DNA of 64,000 nucleotides. Origin: Distichodus sexfasciatus. Lineage: Eukaryota > Chordata > Actinopteri > Characiformes > Distichodontidae. The translations under genes and the position numbers were made by a program. Position 1 is the stretch's first letter. The number at the start of each line of letters is the position of its first letter. The stretch lies in NCBI GenBank assembly GCA_032718565.1, contig JAVGVS010000793.1, positions 1-64,000 of the forward strand. The letters are read 5' to 3'. The notes below the pieces were generated by a model. It saw only the letters and a list, made by a program, of their open reading frames with translations. It did no database searches and was not told the DNA's origin. Positions 12,801-27,800 of this stretch are shown here, in pieces.

Positions 12801-15800
12801 TGGTGTGTTCACAATGACAAATAATCACTTACTCATTTCACAGAGTAAAAATCAGGGTTGCCACATTTTCTTTTATAAATAAAGTGACACGTGACATGTA
12901 AAATGACATTCATTCATTCATTCATTCAACTTATGGGCGCAAGGCGGGGTCCAACCCTGAGCAGGCGATAACACACCGCAGGGCACACACACTCACATTC
13001 CCACCTTACGGGGCCAATTTAGAGTCGCCAGTCAACCTACAGTGCATGCTTTTGGACTGTGGGAGGAAACCCACGCGAACATGGGGAGAGCATGCAGACT
13101 CCACACAGAGAGGCCCTACAGCCGACCCGGGGATCGAACCCAGGACCTTCTCAGATTGCACACCAGGCCGTGTCATGCAGTGCATCATTCATTACAAGCA
13201 TGTAGTTCATAGTAACTGCTCATCAAACCAGTAAAGAACATCTCATGATAGCAGCAGATTAATCACATTTATAAAGGTCAATTTGGCAGCGGAAGTGACC
13301 GCTTTGTGTGCCTGGTGGAATTGCCTTTGCTGTGTTGAACAGAATGCATTTTCCTTCGTGAATTGTAAAGCTGAAATGAAGAATGACACCACAACAAAGA
13401 AAGAAAGCAAAGATCGGTTGTTTCTGTGCGGCGATGTTCCGTGTTTAGAGTTCTGTGTCTATGTAAGTCAAGTAACCCTAATTTATAATGTGAACACAGC
13501 ACACAGTGCACCACAACGAAATGTGACCTCGAATTTGACCCATCCGTGAGGGAGCAGTGGGCAGCTAACATGGGCAGCACCCGAAAGTACCTCAGTGGTA
13601 ACGTTACTGGTCCTGGATTCGAACCTTCTGATCACGGGGCGAACACCCAACCGTTACGCCACCAACTGCCCCAAAGTAGACAAGTATATACTGTTATTGG
13701 GAAAGGTTCTGAGGTGCTAAAGTTCTGCTTCATTTTGCAGAATGCCGGGGATTAGTGAATACATCCAGCAGCCCATTCTGGCTGGACTGAGGGACAAGGC
13801 TTCCTACGTGAGGAGAGTGGCTGTTCTGGGCTGCGCTAAAGTGCACAATCTCCAACCCAACACAGAGATAGGTATTCATTCCTCGCTCTACTGGCAGAGG
13901 CAAAAGTCTTGCTTTGACCCATCTGGAAAAAAACGAACCCAGCGTTAAAACCTCTCAGTGATGTTTGTGTAGTTGTGGACGTTTGCTGACAAATGGTGGC
14001 TCGTTTTCAACGCCCTGAAGTTTCACACCCTCACACTTGTGTTGAGGTTAAGTATAAATGTAAACCTGTGGTGGTGTAGCTGGAGGGTACTCGGCCTCAA
14101 ATCAAGAGGTTGTGCGCTTCCACCTCCAGCGCTAGTACTAGTACCCTAAAGCTCCGGTGCAAAAAGCCTTACTCCCAAAGCTGTACCTGGAAATGAAGAG
14201 GTGCAAGATGCTCTGGAGAACAGAGGTGAAAACATTGACTGGTCGACTGACCGATTCGATTCAATTACGATTATCAGGTCAACGATTCGATACAACACGA
14301 TATCTCGATGCATCACAATGCATCCCATAAATTTTACTGCATTACTTTGGGCAGCCATAGTTACTACCGGGATGTTCTTTTTAACTAGAACGTTTATGCC
14401 ACACCCAGAAAATCACCAAGCAGTGTCATTATGAGTTAATCCAGGTGTATAGCTTAAAAATATTGACTTTTTAAATTTTTTAAATTATTTTTATTTATCT
14501 ATATTTTCAGGCCACATCACCCAGCTCTGGTGCTAGGGCTGCCTTTTGTAGCTGTCTCGGTTTAACTCATTAGCTAGTGCTAGGGCTGAACAATAAATCA
14601 AAATGTCTTTCAGAACGTCTAATTGTCACGATCCTCACAAAAAGCTGACGGTTGCCCATCCCTTGCTTGTGATACTTTGCTTTTCCAAGTGCTATTTAAA
14701 CTGCTTCTCCTTCAGTGGCGTTTTTGTACTTGTTGGTAAAAATTGGACTGCTAGTTTGCAAGTTGTTTATAGAACGTTTAAAGTTACGCCGTATAGGCCG
14801 TCCCAGATCTCAGACCTTGTAAGGGCTTAAAATGCACCCTCGGTAGGACACGACTTATAAGGAAGTTGCACCGCTGAACAGAACACTCAGCTAAACAACA
14901 CCCACCAATGGTCTGATGGCAAGTTGCCACACGTTTCCGTTCTCTTCCCCTTGTGCAAGATTCATTCTGCAGACAGTAAGCTTCGCTCTGGGGTTTACAT
15001 TAGGGGTAACGGTAGGGTGTTTGCCCCGTAATCAGAAGGTCGCCGGTAAAGTTACCACTCACGAGCAAGGTACCGTCCCCAAGCACTGCTTGGCACTTGT
15101 TAGCCGCCCACTGCTCCTTCACAGGTGGGTTAAATGCAGAGGTCACATTTCGTTGTGGTGCACTGTGTGCTGTGCTGTGTTCACAATGACAAACTTACAT
15201 TAGTGATTGATTTAGTTGTACACTCTCTCTCTGCAGATGCCAGCATGGTGAACGAACTGTATGCGCTCCTGAGAGACCCTGACCCTGTGGTAATGGTGAA
15301 CTGTCTCCGGACCCTGGAGGAAATCCTCAGCGACGAAGGAGGAGTGGTCATCAACAAACCCATCGCTCATCACCTCCTCAACCGGTCTGGTTTCCACTCC
15401 TCTACCAGCGCCAACTTGCCAAGTGTCTCACATTTGGATAGACACTAACTTGTCAGACATGATCACGTTTCAAATTTGGGAGTTCTTGGTTCACTGACGG
15501 AACACTCCATTAGAGGGTAGGGGTGGGAATTGATAAGATCTGATCAATATCAATGCCATTGTGGATTCTGTCTGTCAATCCAATTCCTTATCCAAACGTG
15601 GTGCTGGGAAATGAGAGAATGCTTCAGAAGAATCCAAAAATCCAGAACGTTGAGGTGTACAATTCAGATGGAACTGATCAATTGGAAAGCGGTTCTGTTT
15701 TTGATTCCCGCCCCTGCTAGAGGGGGTTACACTTATCTGACTAGGTTGTGGTGCTGGAGAATCCATCACATTTCAAAATATTTTATCTGTGTGCCTGATC

Positions 15801-18800
15801 GCGGGTCAGATTTCCCTTCAACCTGTATTTAGATGACCAAAATTTGGCAGCTCTTATCTACCGGCAATCACTACTTTAGATCGTTATGTAACACGTTTTA
15901 CCGTAATCATTGAGGCCCTGGAACGCAAAGCCGGTGTAATGAGGAGACTGTGTTCTGCTCAAATTCTGCTCGTTCCAAAGATGGTGGGAATTCCGACCAT
16001 TTGCTCCACTACTGGCTTCTTGAGAAAGGGCTGTGCTAGCATCTTCTCACTACTTACAGTTTACTGACCACACGGCTGTCCTTTCACTGTGTCCAGCTTC
16101 CTCTTAGTAGGGGTGCGGTCTAGTGTACAACAAACCTGTTTAGGTGGTTTACCAAGGCCAAACAGCAGGTGGTATGGTAACTATGCATGTTCAGATAACA
16201 CCTAAAACACTGAGCCTCACAGTCTTCAGCTTGTCGGAGATCTAGGAAACTTATTGGAAGTGTTACAATTCTGTTGGTTTGTAAACAATGTCAAACATTG
16301 TCAGGAATTATTGCAGTGTTATGTATCAATCTGTAAATACTCAGATTTCTTTCATATTTTTTTCCCTTTTTTGCGAACCAAAATCGAATGAGTGACCGTC
16401 ATTGTGAACACACCACAGCACACAGTGCACCACAAGGAAATGTTATGATTTTGAGATACCCATGAAGGAGCAATGGGCAGCTGACATGGACAGCGCCCGG
16501 GAGCGGTGCTTGGGGACGGTACCTTGCTCGTGAGAACCTCAGCGGCACCTTTACCAGTCCGGAATTTGAACTGGCGACTTTCTGATCAGCATTTCGGAGG
16601 TGATTAAAATAGGTGAGTTTACCTATGTCTTTACCTGTGTAAGTCTAACATTTTATTTTGTCGTCTAGGCTAAAGGATCTGGACAGCTGGGCGCAGAGCG
16701 AGGTCCTCACCTTCCTCCTTCGCTATCGGCCTCGTAGCGACGACGAGCTCTTCGATATGCTCACCCTGCTGGACGGCTTCCTCCACAGCGCTCACTCGCC
16801 CGTCATGGCCGCCACGCTCCGGCTCTTCTTGCATTTCGCCGCAGCCCACCCCGCCGTCCAGGCCGACGCCCTCCAGCGGGCCCGCGGCCCCCTGCTGGCC
16901 GCCTGCGGGGCGGCGTCGCCCGAGCTTCGCTTCGCCGGCCTGTGTCACGTGCAGCAGGTCCTGCGCAGTCAGCCGGCCTCGTACGGCGCCCATTACAAGC
17001 GCTTCTTCTGCAGCTACTCGGAACCCGGCTACATCAAGTTCCACAAGATGGCCATCCTGGTGGAGCTGGTGAATGACGAGAACGTGGAAATGGTTCTGGA
17101 GGAGCTGAAGAGCTACTGCACCGACGTGTCTGCCGAACTGGCCCAGGCTGCCATTGCGGCGATAGGTATTACATCGTGTCCTACAATAAGTAATAAAATA
17201 AAAATGAAACAATATGTGATGAAGCAAAATTAAACATAAACATCGTTTGGTCAGGAACAAAAAGTAAAATTAGGGCTCTTCAGTAGGGATGCACCGATCC
17301 GATAGGTGGATGGGATATCGGCCCGATAGTGACTCAAATAGCTGGACCGGGTATCGATGGCTTTGGGCCAATCTTTGGAGCCGATCTGTGAGCTGTAGGT
17401 TCATCTACGTTAGCGTATTTGCGCACGCTCTATTGGTTCTGCATGGGAAGTGTTACCGCGGTAAAGCTGGTTTATTGTTCCACATTCACACCGATGCCTA
17501 CATGTTGATATGACAATGAGCAGAACAAGCAGCAACACACTACAATCCCAAAAGCTAATTACACACCATTATACTGTTTAATTTCCTCAACAACACCAGC
17601 TCTCGCTCACTCTCTCGGTGTTCCTCGCTGCTGTGTTTGTTAGCTCCATGTTTTCAGTGCTTATTCAGGGACGCGCGTTCGTCTCGTTATTGTGTGGAAT
17701 GCCATCAAAAACGGCTATTTTAGCTGATAAATTATAACAACGACAGCGTTCCACTCACAATACAGACGTTTACTCCATGTTTTCAGTGCTTATTCAGGAC
17801 GCGCGGTCGCTCTCCGTTATTGTCTGGAACGCCATCACGCCAAACCACTCTCATGTGGAACGCCATCACGTCAAAAACGTTGTCTTCAAGAACGGAGGCC
17901 AAAATGAGGCTGAAAAATGTGCGCTGTAGCACGACCGTATGCGATGAGCGCTGCTATCGCTAAACGCCTCCAGTTCGCCAAACGTCCCTTTATTACAGAC
18001 GCAGAAACCATATTTTTAGCGATAAATAACCACAAATAAATCCAGCTGCTCACCTGCCAATTCTGCCCTTTATTTAGATTTTCCATCGTTTATTCTGGAA
18101 CGTGTGCCCAACTCATCATTGTGAGGTGGCTCCGGGGCATGCCCAGAGGATTGTGGGAAATGTAGTTCTCTGCAAAAGTAGCTCATTTTATAGGCCAAAT
18201 TGTCAAAATATTTCATTTTCAATTTATCAAATTTTTCAATTTTATAATGTTATAGTGTAATCAATAAGAAAGGAGAAATATTTATATGTCTAAACAAACA
18301 ATTTTTGAGAACAAATAATTTAGTATATAATGTGTGTAATTATTACATTGTTTTAGTAGGAAACAGTATTTAAATCAAGCATTTCTAAGCATAACTGAAT
18401 AATCTGTCAAGTATTCAGACATTTTTATAGCATTATTTTCTGTTTAAATAGACTGTGACTGTATCGGAGACCGCAGATATCCAAATTTACAATATCGTAT
18501 CGGACATAAGTGGTATCGCGACATTCCCAAAAGAGTACTTTTTTTCCATTATATATATATATTTTAAGATGTTGATTATAAGTATTATATTTAAAACCCC
18601 ATTTTACTTTTTTTAAAACAAAAAACAAAGATGATTAAATTGATTAAAAAATGATTTATTTAAAAATATATAAATATATAGTTAAAAATGTAAGAAGGCC
18701 ATTATTAATTGTTTTGAAAAATTATTCCGATACTCTTTCAAAAAAATATCCATTAAAAAGTAGCTTTTACTCCTTATAAATTACCCATCTTAGCCTTACT

Positions 18801-21800
18801 GCTTCTAAATGATTGAATAAAAAGAAATATTAAAATATCTCTCAGTCCAATCTCTGCAGACTGATTTACTTGGACTTCAAATATGACTTGCAGGTTTTGT
18901 AAATGAAATAAAAGGTTTTCACCTTCTATAGACCGCCGCTTCCCGACGCTCTGTCGCCCCATATTTCGACTGACTATTGACTCTAAGCCACGCTTTGTTT
19001 GCGCTGCTTTACGCTGGCCTGGCATTTCCAGAACCAGGTTGACTGTTTCCGACTGAAGCTCGCTTGCGCTGGCCTGGCATTTCCAGGAACTATGTTGACT
19101 GTTTGACTGAAGTCGACCGGATATCTCTATTGTTCCATCTACAGTAGGGCACTCCCTCTATTTAGGGGAAACATTCCGTGGAGGTCTTGAGATGAAAATC
19201 TCGCCAAAGTCAAGGAGACCCGGGCTGAAAGAAGTTAATGTTTAACTTTCACATGTGTCATGGTTTTGATTTTGCAAGGTGAAAGTGGATAACATTGCCG
19301 GGCTGGTGTCATGGTCGGATACAAGATAATAATCGAGCAATCAGAAATCATGCTTATTTATAATCAGCCGATAAACAGCTGACACTTTAACAATATGTGG
19401 TTGCATAGTTTGCCCCCCAGGGGGCGATATTCTAGCTACACGATTTGTTCAACATTTTATTAAAAAATAAACCATTAGGTCGCGCCGTCTTGGTAAGGAA
19501 AACTTTAAGGCTTCTGGCAAACAGCCTTGCCAAAGTAGCCTTTTGTGCAGTATTGCTGCTTCGCAAACTTGCAGCAAGGTCATATTTTCATGCATTTAGG
19601 TAAACGTGGTGAACTTGTGTAAACCAGGAAACACATTTAGTAACTACATTCGATGCAGTGTGATTGTGTTGTTGATCTGCCACATCCACATGGAAAAAGT
19701 GACTCAAAACAGCAACCTGGAAACACATTCACACATGTATTCAATCGGGAAACGTTTATAGAGATGTAACCGATCCGATATGTGGATCAGTATCGGTCCG
19801 ATAACAGCTCAAACGGCTGATCGGGTATCGGTGCATTGCCGTTCTATGGAGCCGATTCAGAATGTGTTCTACTGCTCTGGTATGGGAAATGACATCGCGG
19901 TAAAAGCAGAGCCGAAACGATTGTTCCATAACTCCAATACCCCATTGCAAAAATGGTCAAGCAATTTTTTCTAGAATGGAAGCTGGTTTACTTCATTTCA
20001 CTTCGCGCTATATCACGCCCGCCAGATTTCACACGGATTTGCACAGTGATAATAATAACGCCAGTGGCGCCATCAAGACGAGACCTGATTCCTCTCTGTA
20101 TGAAAGTATTTGTGAGATGTTCCGCACTAAGACACAAGTAAATGGCTAAAACCAGATAAAATCCACATTTCATGCACGTGAACACGTGCACTGTCGTGAA
20201 TGACCGCGCATGAGCGCCGTTAATCGCTAAAACGCTCCAGTCCGGTCAAAATGTCCCCTTTGTTACAGACACAAACCATATTTTAGTTGAGAACAACCAC
20301 AACAACCAGCTGCCTTTAATTCTGCCAATTCTGCTGTTTATTATCAAAGGCAAGGATTGGGGAAATGTAGTTCTCTGCAAAAGCAGCTCATTTTATATTT
20401 TATATTGGTTCAAAATGACAAACTTCAGTTTTTCATTTTCAATTGATCATATTTTTTCAATTTCATAATGTTATAATATTTATAATGCAATATTTATATG
20501 TCTAAACGAACAATTTTGAGAACAAATAATTTAGTATATACATGTGTGTGTAATTATTACATTGTTTTAGTAGGAAAACAGCATTTAAATCAAGCATTTT
20601 AAGCATAACAATAATCTCAGTCATGTATTCAGACACTTTAAAGCATTATTTTATGTTTAAATAAAGGACTGTGACTGCATCGATTTGTATCGTATCGCAG
20701 ATATCCAAATTTGGCAATATCGGTATCGACATAAAAAGTGGTATCGCGACATCTCTAATCAAGGATGAATCAATCGTGAAATTTTCTGAATCGTGCACCC
20801 CCTAATACTGACCAGAACCTCATTCGTTTCTTTAACCTTCAAATATCCTTCCCCACCACCACATAGGTCGTATCGGACGAACCTACACCGAGAAATGTCT
20901 GGACATTCTGACAGGACTGCTGGCACTCAAACAAGAACACATCACCTCCGGTAAGAGATCATGCAAATATGCAAAATATACGGAAATACCCCTTTTTCAC
21001 TCTTTCCACCCCACCGCTTCCGTAGACTGCTTAAACCCACAGACAAGTCTATATGACCGATAAACATCTCTCCCGCTTGTGTGTGTCTGTGTATGCCTTT
21101 TTGCCTACAGCGGTGATTCAGATTTATTAGGATCTGGTGGTTCTGTCTCAAAGCACCAAAGCCAGAGTGTCAGGCTGTGGTGCTGTACGAAGACCCTAGG
21201 ACAGCGAAGAAGAAAACCTGCTGAGTACCAGGATTGGGGCTGGAAGGAGCATGGACAAAGAAATCATTTATTTTCTTGAACAATATTGACATTTTTGATT
21301 TTTAATCAATGATTTTGACACATTACCACAGACATGTTTTAGTGTGAATATGAAACATTTTTCCAAAGGAAAACAATTAGATCTTTTATCAAAGACCTGT
21401 AAATATGTCTCAAAATGTACATATAAGGCCAAAAAAACCACCTAGTAAAGGTGTAACAAAATGTCTCTAGAACAGACCTATGGCAAAAAGCAAATGTGTG
21501 TGTATGTGTGTGCGTGTCCGTGTGTGCGGGACAAAAACAACAGCCCAGACCACCAAAACCCCGCCCCCACACTGCCAAAACTTACCCGCTTTCAAACCGC
21601 ACGCAGCAGAAATCTCACTCGAGCAAAAAGTCGCTGTCAGATCTATTTTATACGCCGAGAGAAAAAAGATATCGGGCGAGGAAAATACAGTTCGGCACAA
21701 GCAATATTTTCTGCCAACCGCCATTTGATTCCACTTGCGTTTCGAAGTTTTGAAGGTTGTGCGCAGACTTTGAAATGACACCACGATGCGCAAGCCATTT

Positions 21801-24800
21801 TATGCTGGCCGAAGTTTTGGCACAGATGTACGCCACAACAGCATACTGCGAAAAGTCGGGATGCTTAAAAAATCGTACAGAAGGGCGATGGAAATCACGC
21901 GATATTCACATCGCGATTTCGATACGATTTCAATTAATCGCACAGCCCTACTCAGGATGACAACTTTGTACCTTTCACACATCGTTGGCGGATTTTTTTT
22001 TTTTTTCTGTTGGTAGCATGGTTAATTAAATTCGCTGCTGAGCTGTACGCCTCGCTGCTTGTTTCCGACTGCTTTGAGCAGGATTTGGGATTTGAATTTA
22101 TTTGACCATTCGCATCACGCTCTTATCATTTCCATTTCCATTTACAGCGGTTAGCAGACGCTCTTATCCAGACTGACTCACAACCGTGCTTTGTAGTCCA
22201 CGACTGTTCTTTGATCTGTAAAGCTGCGTTTAAAATCAACAACTGTGCTCAAACCAAGTTATCGCCGACTAATTTTTATACTTTAACGAAAGTGGGTTAG
22301 AGAAAACAAACGTTCACGGACAAACAAACATGGGTTTTTTTAGGTTTTGCTTTTTTATATCCAGAGTGACATACTGTACGTCAGTGCTTTTGTCGCCGAC
22401 CGAAAGAACCCGTTTGTCGTACTTAAATACAGACTTAAATAATGCAGTCAGAGTGCAAGTCAGACGTTCTTATCCACACAGTGAACAGCAAAATATGCAT
22501 AAAAACTATTAGGGAGATTCCATAAATACAGTGCGTTTAGGAAAGCAGGACGTACGGTGGCTGAGAGAGCCATAAATCTCAAAATAAAAACCGTGCTGCA
22601 AAGCGACAAAACATCAAGTTCATATGGCAGTTATGAAATCAGCACATTTCTGATGAAAACTGGCCTGCACCTGTAGAAATGTTTCGTTTTTTAGCTTCAT
22701 GTAGTATAAAAGTGCTGGAACTGTAGATAGAACTACTCGAAATAGTAAGAACAGTGTCTGTTTTATTGGCGTTTTTATTATGAATTCTGTGGATTAACAT
22801 TCTGAACACTTTATCCATTTGATATCCGTCAGAATAAAAATTTTGGATAATAAATATTTTTTCTATATTTCTTCTTTCCTATTGATTACTCTCTAATATT
22901 ATAAAATTGAAGAAAAAAAAAGATCAAATGACGATGAAGAAATACTGAAGTTTTGGGTCATTTTGAACCAATTTGGTCCATAAAATGAACTGCTTTTAGC
23001 CTTCTAGGATAGAACTACATTTCCCACAATCCCCCGCACCCCACTCAGAGCTGCTTCATAATAAAGCGTGTTCCGGAATAAACGCTGAAGATCTCAATAA
23101 ATGTTTGTAATAATGGCGCTCACAAACGGCGCATGTTTACGTCACGAAAAATGTCGTGTTTTTAATGAAACGAAGCTTCGATTCTAGAAAAAACAAATTT
23201 TGTAATCAAATTATTAGAGCTATTTCGAATAATCGTTTCAGCTCTGGCTGTTGATGTAAAGGGAAAAATTGCCGAGTGCGGTAACTGATATTCCTGTTCC
23301 AGACACAGCGTGGATTCACGCAATGTTCTGTCTGTCGTTCTCAGGGAAAACAGGCTCTGTTGTGGCTGCTCGGGGTGCACGGCGACCGGATCAGCAGCGC
23401 CCCCTACGTGCTGGAGGGCTTCGTAGACGGGCTAAAGACGGAGCTCTCCTCTGCTGTCAAGATGGAGCTGCTCACGTCCTCCATGAAGCTCTTCCTCTGT
23501 CGGCCAGCCGAGACCCAAGATATGTTGGGCCGGCTTTTACACCACTGCATCGGTACGCTACTGACACGCCTAGGGAAATCAAATCCGCGCGCCGGAACCT
23601 TGATTCCGAGAGCCTTGATTATTGAAAGCCAAAACTTTCTTAAGATCAAATGTGAGAAATAACTAGAGATGCACAATATTAGAATTAGTGTTGCGCGGGT
23701 CGGCTTTTTTTAACACCCGCCCCAAACCGACCCGTCAGGAGATCCAAACCGCCCCGCCCAACCCGCAAAAATACGCGTGGATAATGACCCAAAACCTGAC
23801 CCGACCCGAGGAAAAAAAAAACCAAAAAAAAAAAAGTGAGCCTGTATTGCCATGGAACCTACCAATGAAGTGTCATTTGTGACACTGTAACCCATAGATG
23901 ACATAGATTTGTGCTAGATTCACACTGAAGATGATGATGACGACACAATTTTGTGCAAGATTAACTGTGTACCAAACAACAAAGAAACCGATTAATTGAG
24001 CAGGATTTGAATTTATTTGACCATTCGGATCACGCTCTTATCATTTCCATTTCCATTTACAGCGGTTAGCAGACGCTCTTATCCAGACTGACTCACAACA
24101 GTGCTTTGTAGTCCACGACTGTGGACCACACAAGATGGATTTTTACGTCGTTATTTATTGAAGGGTTGCGGAAAATTGCACGAAAGACATCTCTCCGGCA
24201 CACACACAAACACACACAAGCGCGCATGGATGCAAAACACACTAGTTGTCAAAACTGTAACATCTGATGCAACATCAGATCTGAGAACTCTATCTGATTT
24301 GAATGAACTTAGTAGAACTTAGGTCTTGTTTTAACGTAATTTTGTCTAAAATGAAGTAGAGCGGAGCATACTTGACTGTGATAGTTCTCCAAACTAGTAG
24401 CTTATCCTACAAATTGAAAACTCCAAAATTGAAAAACATACGCCGACTGCATTTATGACAGCTGTTTGGAAGCAGTGTGGAGAAAGAGGATGGAAATCCA
24501 CCGTGCCGGGGTTTAGCCTATTTCGACGCGCTTCCAGCACGCGACCTGCTGAACTGAACGCGCGCTCGTTTGATGCGTTTGAACACGTTTTGATCGATAA
24601 AGAAATGCGTTTTGTAACTTTTTGACCTGCCCGCCTGCACCCACGATATTTAAAAAATGTCTGCCCTAAAACCGCCCGCACCCGCGGGTCACCCGCGGGT
24701 CACCCGCGGTTAGCATCACTAATTAAAATTATTTTCCGGTGTTTTTCATTCTTATATCTGCTGATACTGATGCCGATAAACGAGGAAGGCAGAGCCGAGT

Positions 24801-27800
24801 GCACACGCAGGCAGAGTTGAGCACCGGGACATAGCGTCTGACACTGAGCGTTGAGAACAATGGGCGGAGAATTTGCAGCGTGGTGCACAACGGTTGGGGC
24901 AGTTGGTGGCGTAACGGTAGGGTGTTCGGCCCGTGATCAGAAGGTCGCAGGTTCGAATCCAGGGCCGGTAAAGTTACCACTGAGGTACTCATGAGCAAGG
25001 TACCATCCCAAGCACTGCTCCCCGGGCGCTTGTTAGCTGCCCACTGCTGCTTCACGGATGGGTTAAATGCAGAGGTCACGTTTGGTTGTGGTGCACTTGT
25101 GTGCTGTGTTCCCAATGACATAATCACTCACTTAACATTTTAAGAAAAAGTCACTACCCGCCCTATGTGGTGTACCAAGTCACTCCATGTGTTCCATGTG
25201 CACTACCTAGTGTGCAGAGAGCCGGCTATTTCATGAGATGCATACTACCACATAAAAAGTATGAGAAGAGCACCTTACCTACCATGCTATTAAGTGCAGT
25301 AGTACGCGGCTCGGAACACAGCCCAAGTACGAGCTCACATTCGCTAAGTAAAGCAAACACGCAATTTCGTTAGTTAATCATCTTCTGCATGTGCAGGCAG
25401 AGTTGAGTGGGAAAAGAGATTTTGCTGGCCGATTTTGACACTAAATAAAGGCACACATTTTAAGACAGACGGCCTCGGACCTCCGCCATGTCTGGCACAA
25501 GCGCTACCTTTCCGGCGTACTTTAAACACGTCATAAAATATTGGGCAAATCCAATGTCGATGACTTTTAAAAAGCAGTTATCTGCCATTTCCGATAGGAT
25601 TTCTGATATTCCCCACAAATAACATTGTCAGCACGTCCGCTGGCGTCAAACAGGGAACGGAGACAGCGGCGCAAAGCGTCCCTTTTCTTGAAAACGGGCC
25701 AAAGTAACGTGCGCACGATGGCCACAAAACAACAACTGGAATCTTCTCGTTTTATTCAGAAATCCAACACGGACACATGAGCGGAGTGTAACCCAACGGT
25801 GGGCCGAGAGACACAAAAGGGAGAGCGATGGCTAAAGAGGGAGCTGATTCACCTAAAACAATAAACTCAGGAATAAAATTCAACTCAACAAGAGACTAAA
25901 TAATAAACCAGTAGATTTACGGAGCCGAGCTAATCAGGGCTAACGAACTAAACTGGGACCAGTGAACAAGCAGATCGGGTAACAATGGGAACTGATGCCA
26001 AACTAACTAAGGGATTCTAACAAATGAGGACACGCGGTTTGGGGGGATTAATGATGAATAAGGCCCATCTACTGTGTATAATGGGAAAATAACGCTTTCT
26101 CTGGTCATGTAACGGGATTCCTGTACTGCAGAGTGGAGTTCCGCTGTTAAAGAAGTGAACAGATGTAGTGGTGAAGTGTTAACATGGTGTATTCACACCC
26201 TAAGTTGACCCAGTGGGTGAATCACAACGGATCCATTAAATAACTCACGAATCACGAATCTGAGGTCTCCATTAACCCGAATCCATCGAGTCCTAACTAC
26301 ACTATGACTAGAATATAAACCCCATCACGTACATACCTCTTAGAGATTATCATCTCAAACTCATGACAAGATCAGTACAGACAGTAGCAAGTAAAGCTGA
26401 TAAAAATCTCATAACGTGCAGTTGGTTTGCACCACCGCACTGAAATGAGGGATCTTAAGAACTTCATACAGAGTCGAATCATCTTTGTAGACTACGGGAC
26501 TCGTGTCAGTCGAATCAGAAGTGTGGAGCGAAGCACAAACATTGACGAGTGAATCGGCCAGTCAACTTCCTCTAGAGCCCGAAACGTACAGCTGAATCTG
26601 AATCGCTCACACGAGCGAGTTAGCGCCCCCCAAACCACACACAGAACGAATCCCTCGGTTAACTTCCTCTAGTGCCACTTGAAAATTAATGTTTGCCGCT
26701 CTGGTAGCCTTGACTTGATACCTTGTCGTTTATTTGGAAGTGCATTCATACTTTCTTCTGTGAAAAACACACGATTCACCTGGCGATTTGGCAGTACTGA
26801 CTCAAGTGACTCACACACCCGGATCAGTTTAGCGAGTGACTCAAGAGAGAGCCGAATCCTAAAAATGATCTGAATGTTACAGCTCCAATGAACAGCACTT
26901 AGAATGAAAAGCAACAACAAAACGGAGCAGTTGCAGTTTGCCGCTTGTGGACAAAATATGCAATGACAATGACACACCCCAGCGATGGTTCTCAGTTTCT
27001 TTATATCTTTTTACATGATCAAATATCGGCCGTTATCAATGACGGCCCTTTTTTTCTGTCCCCACAGAGGAGGAAAGTGATATGTGTGTGCGCGATCGAG
27101 CTCTCCTCTACTACAGACTCCTGCAGTGCGGCGTGGAACAAACCCGGAAGGTTCTGCTTGGGCCCAAGTCCGACCCGTCCATGACCGTCCTCACCGGACG
27201 TCACGAGGAGCCGGTCAGTCGCTGGGCCTCCAGCTTCAACACACTGCTGCCACTGTGTGGGAGTGAGACCTGCCTGGAAACATTTCCTACAGAAGTCTCT
27301 GCACAGCAGCCCGATAGTGCAGAGGGGGACGGGATGACGGCCGAACTAGAGTGCCAAACTTCTGAAGCAACAACGCAGAACGCAGACACGAGGATGGGTA
27401 CGGCAATATGAAATGGAGCAGAGTAGGGCTGGCCGATATGGCCTCAAGTCCGTATCACGATTAATCAAACGTTTTAGGTAGAATTGTTGTTTTGTTCATT
27501 TTTTGCCATAGTTCTCTTACTATTTAGCACTATAAACATGCTCAGCTGTTAAATTGTTGTAACAGAATCGTGTTTTTAAAAAGAATGAACAGATTTTTTA
27601 CATTTATCATGAGCGCCACCCAGAGCTGCCTCACAATAAAGCGATGAACGCACGTTCCGGAATAAACGCTGACAATCTCAGTAAATGTCTGTATTGTGAG
27701 TAGAACACTGGTTGTTGTGGTTAAGTTATCAGCTAAAATATGAGTTTAGTCTGTAATAAAGGAGGAGATTTAATCGAACTGGAGCTTAACTTCAGTGATG

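Noticed and set aside
16670..17260. 196-codon open frame on the minus strand
   Set aside because: It is antisense to ap4b1 exon 5, whose + strand reading is clearly conserved. GC-rich codon positions keep the opposite frame open.
21079..21279. Alternative open frame through the damaged ap4b1 exon
   Set aside because: It reads without stops but has no similarity to AP4B1 and does not fit the flanking exon phases.
23269..23625. 118-codon + strand frame over ap4b1 exon 8
   Set aside because: It is in the wrong frame; the conserved reading (GKQALLWLLGVHGDR) starts at 23345 in another frame.
24897..24975. Possible tRNA gene
   Set aside because: A and B boxes are good, but the ends do not form an acceptor stem and the sequence runs into a SINE body shared by eight other copies.
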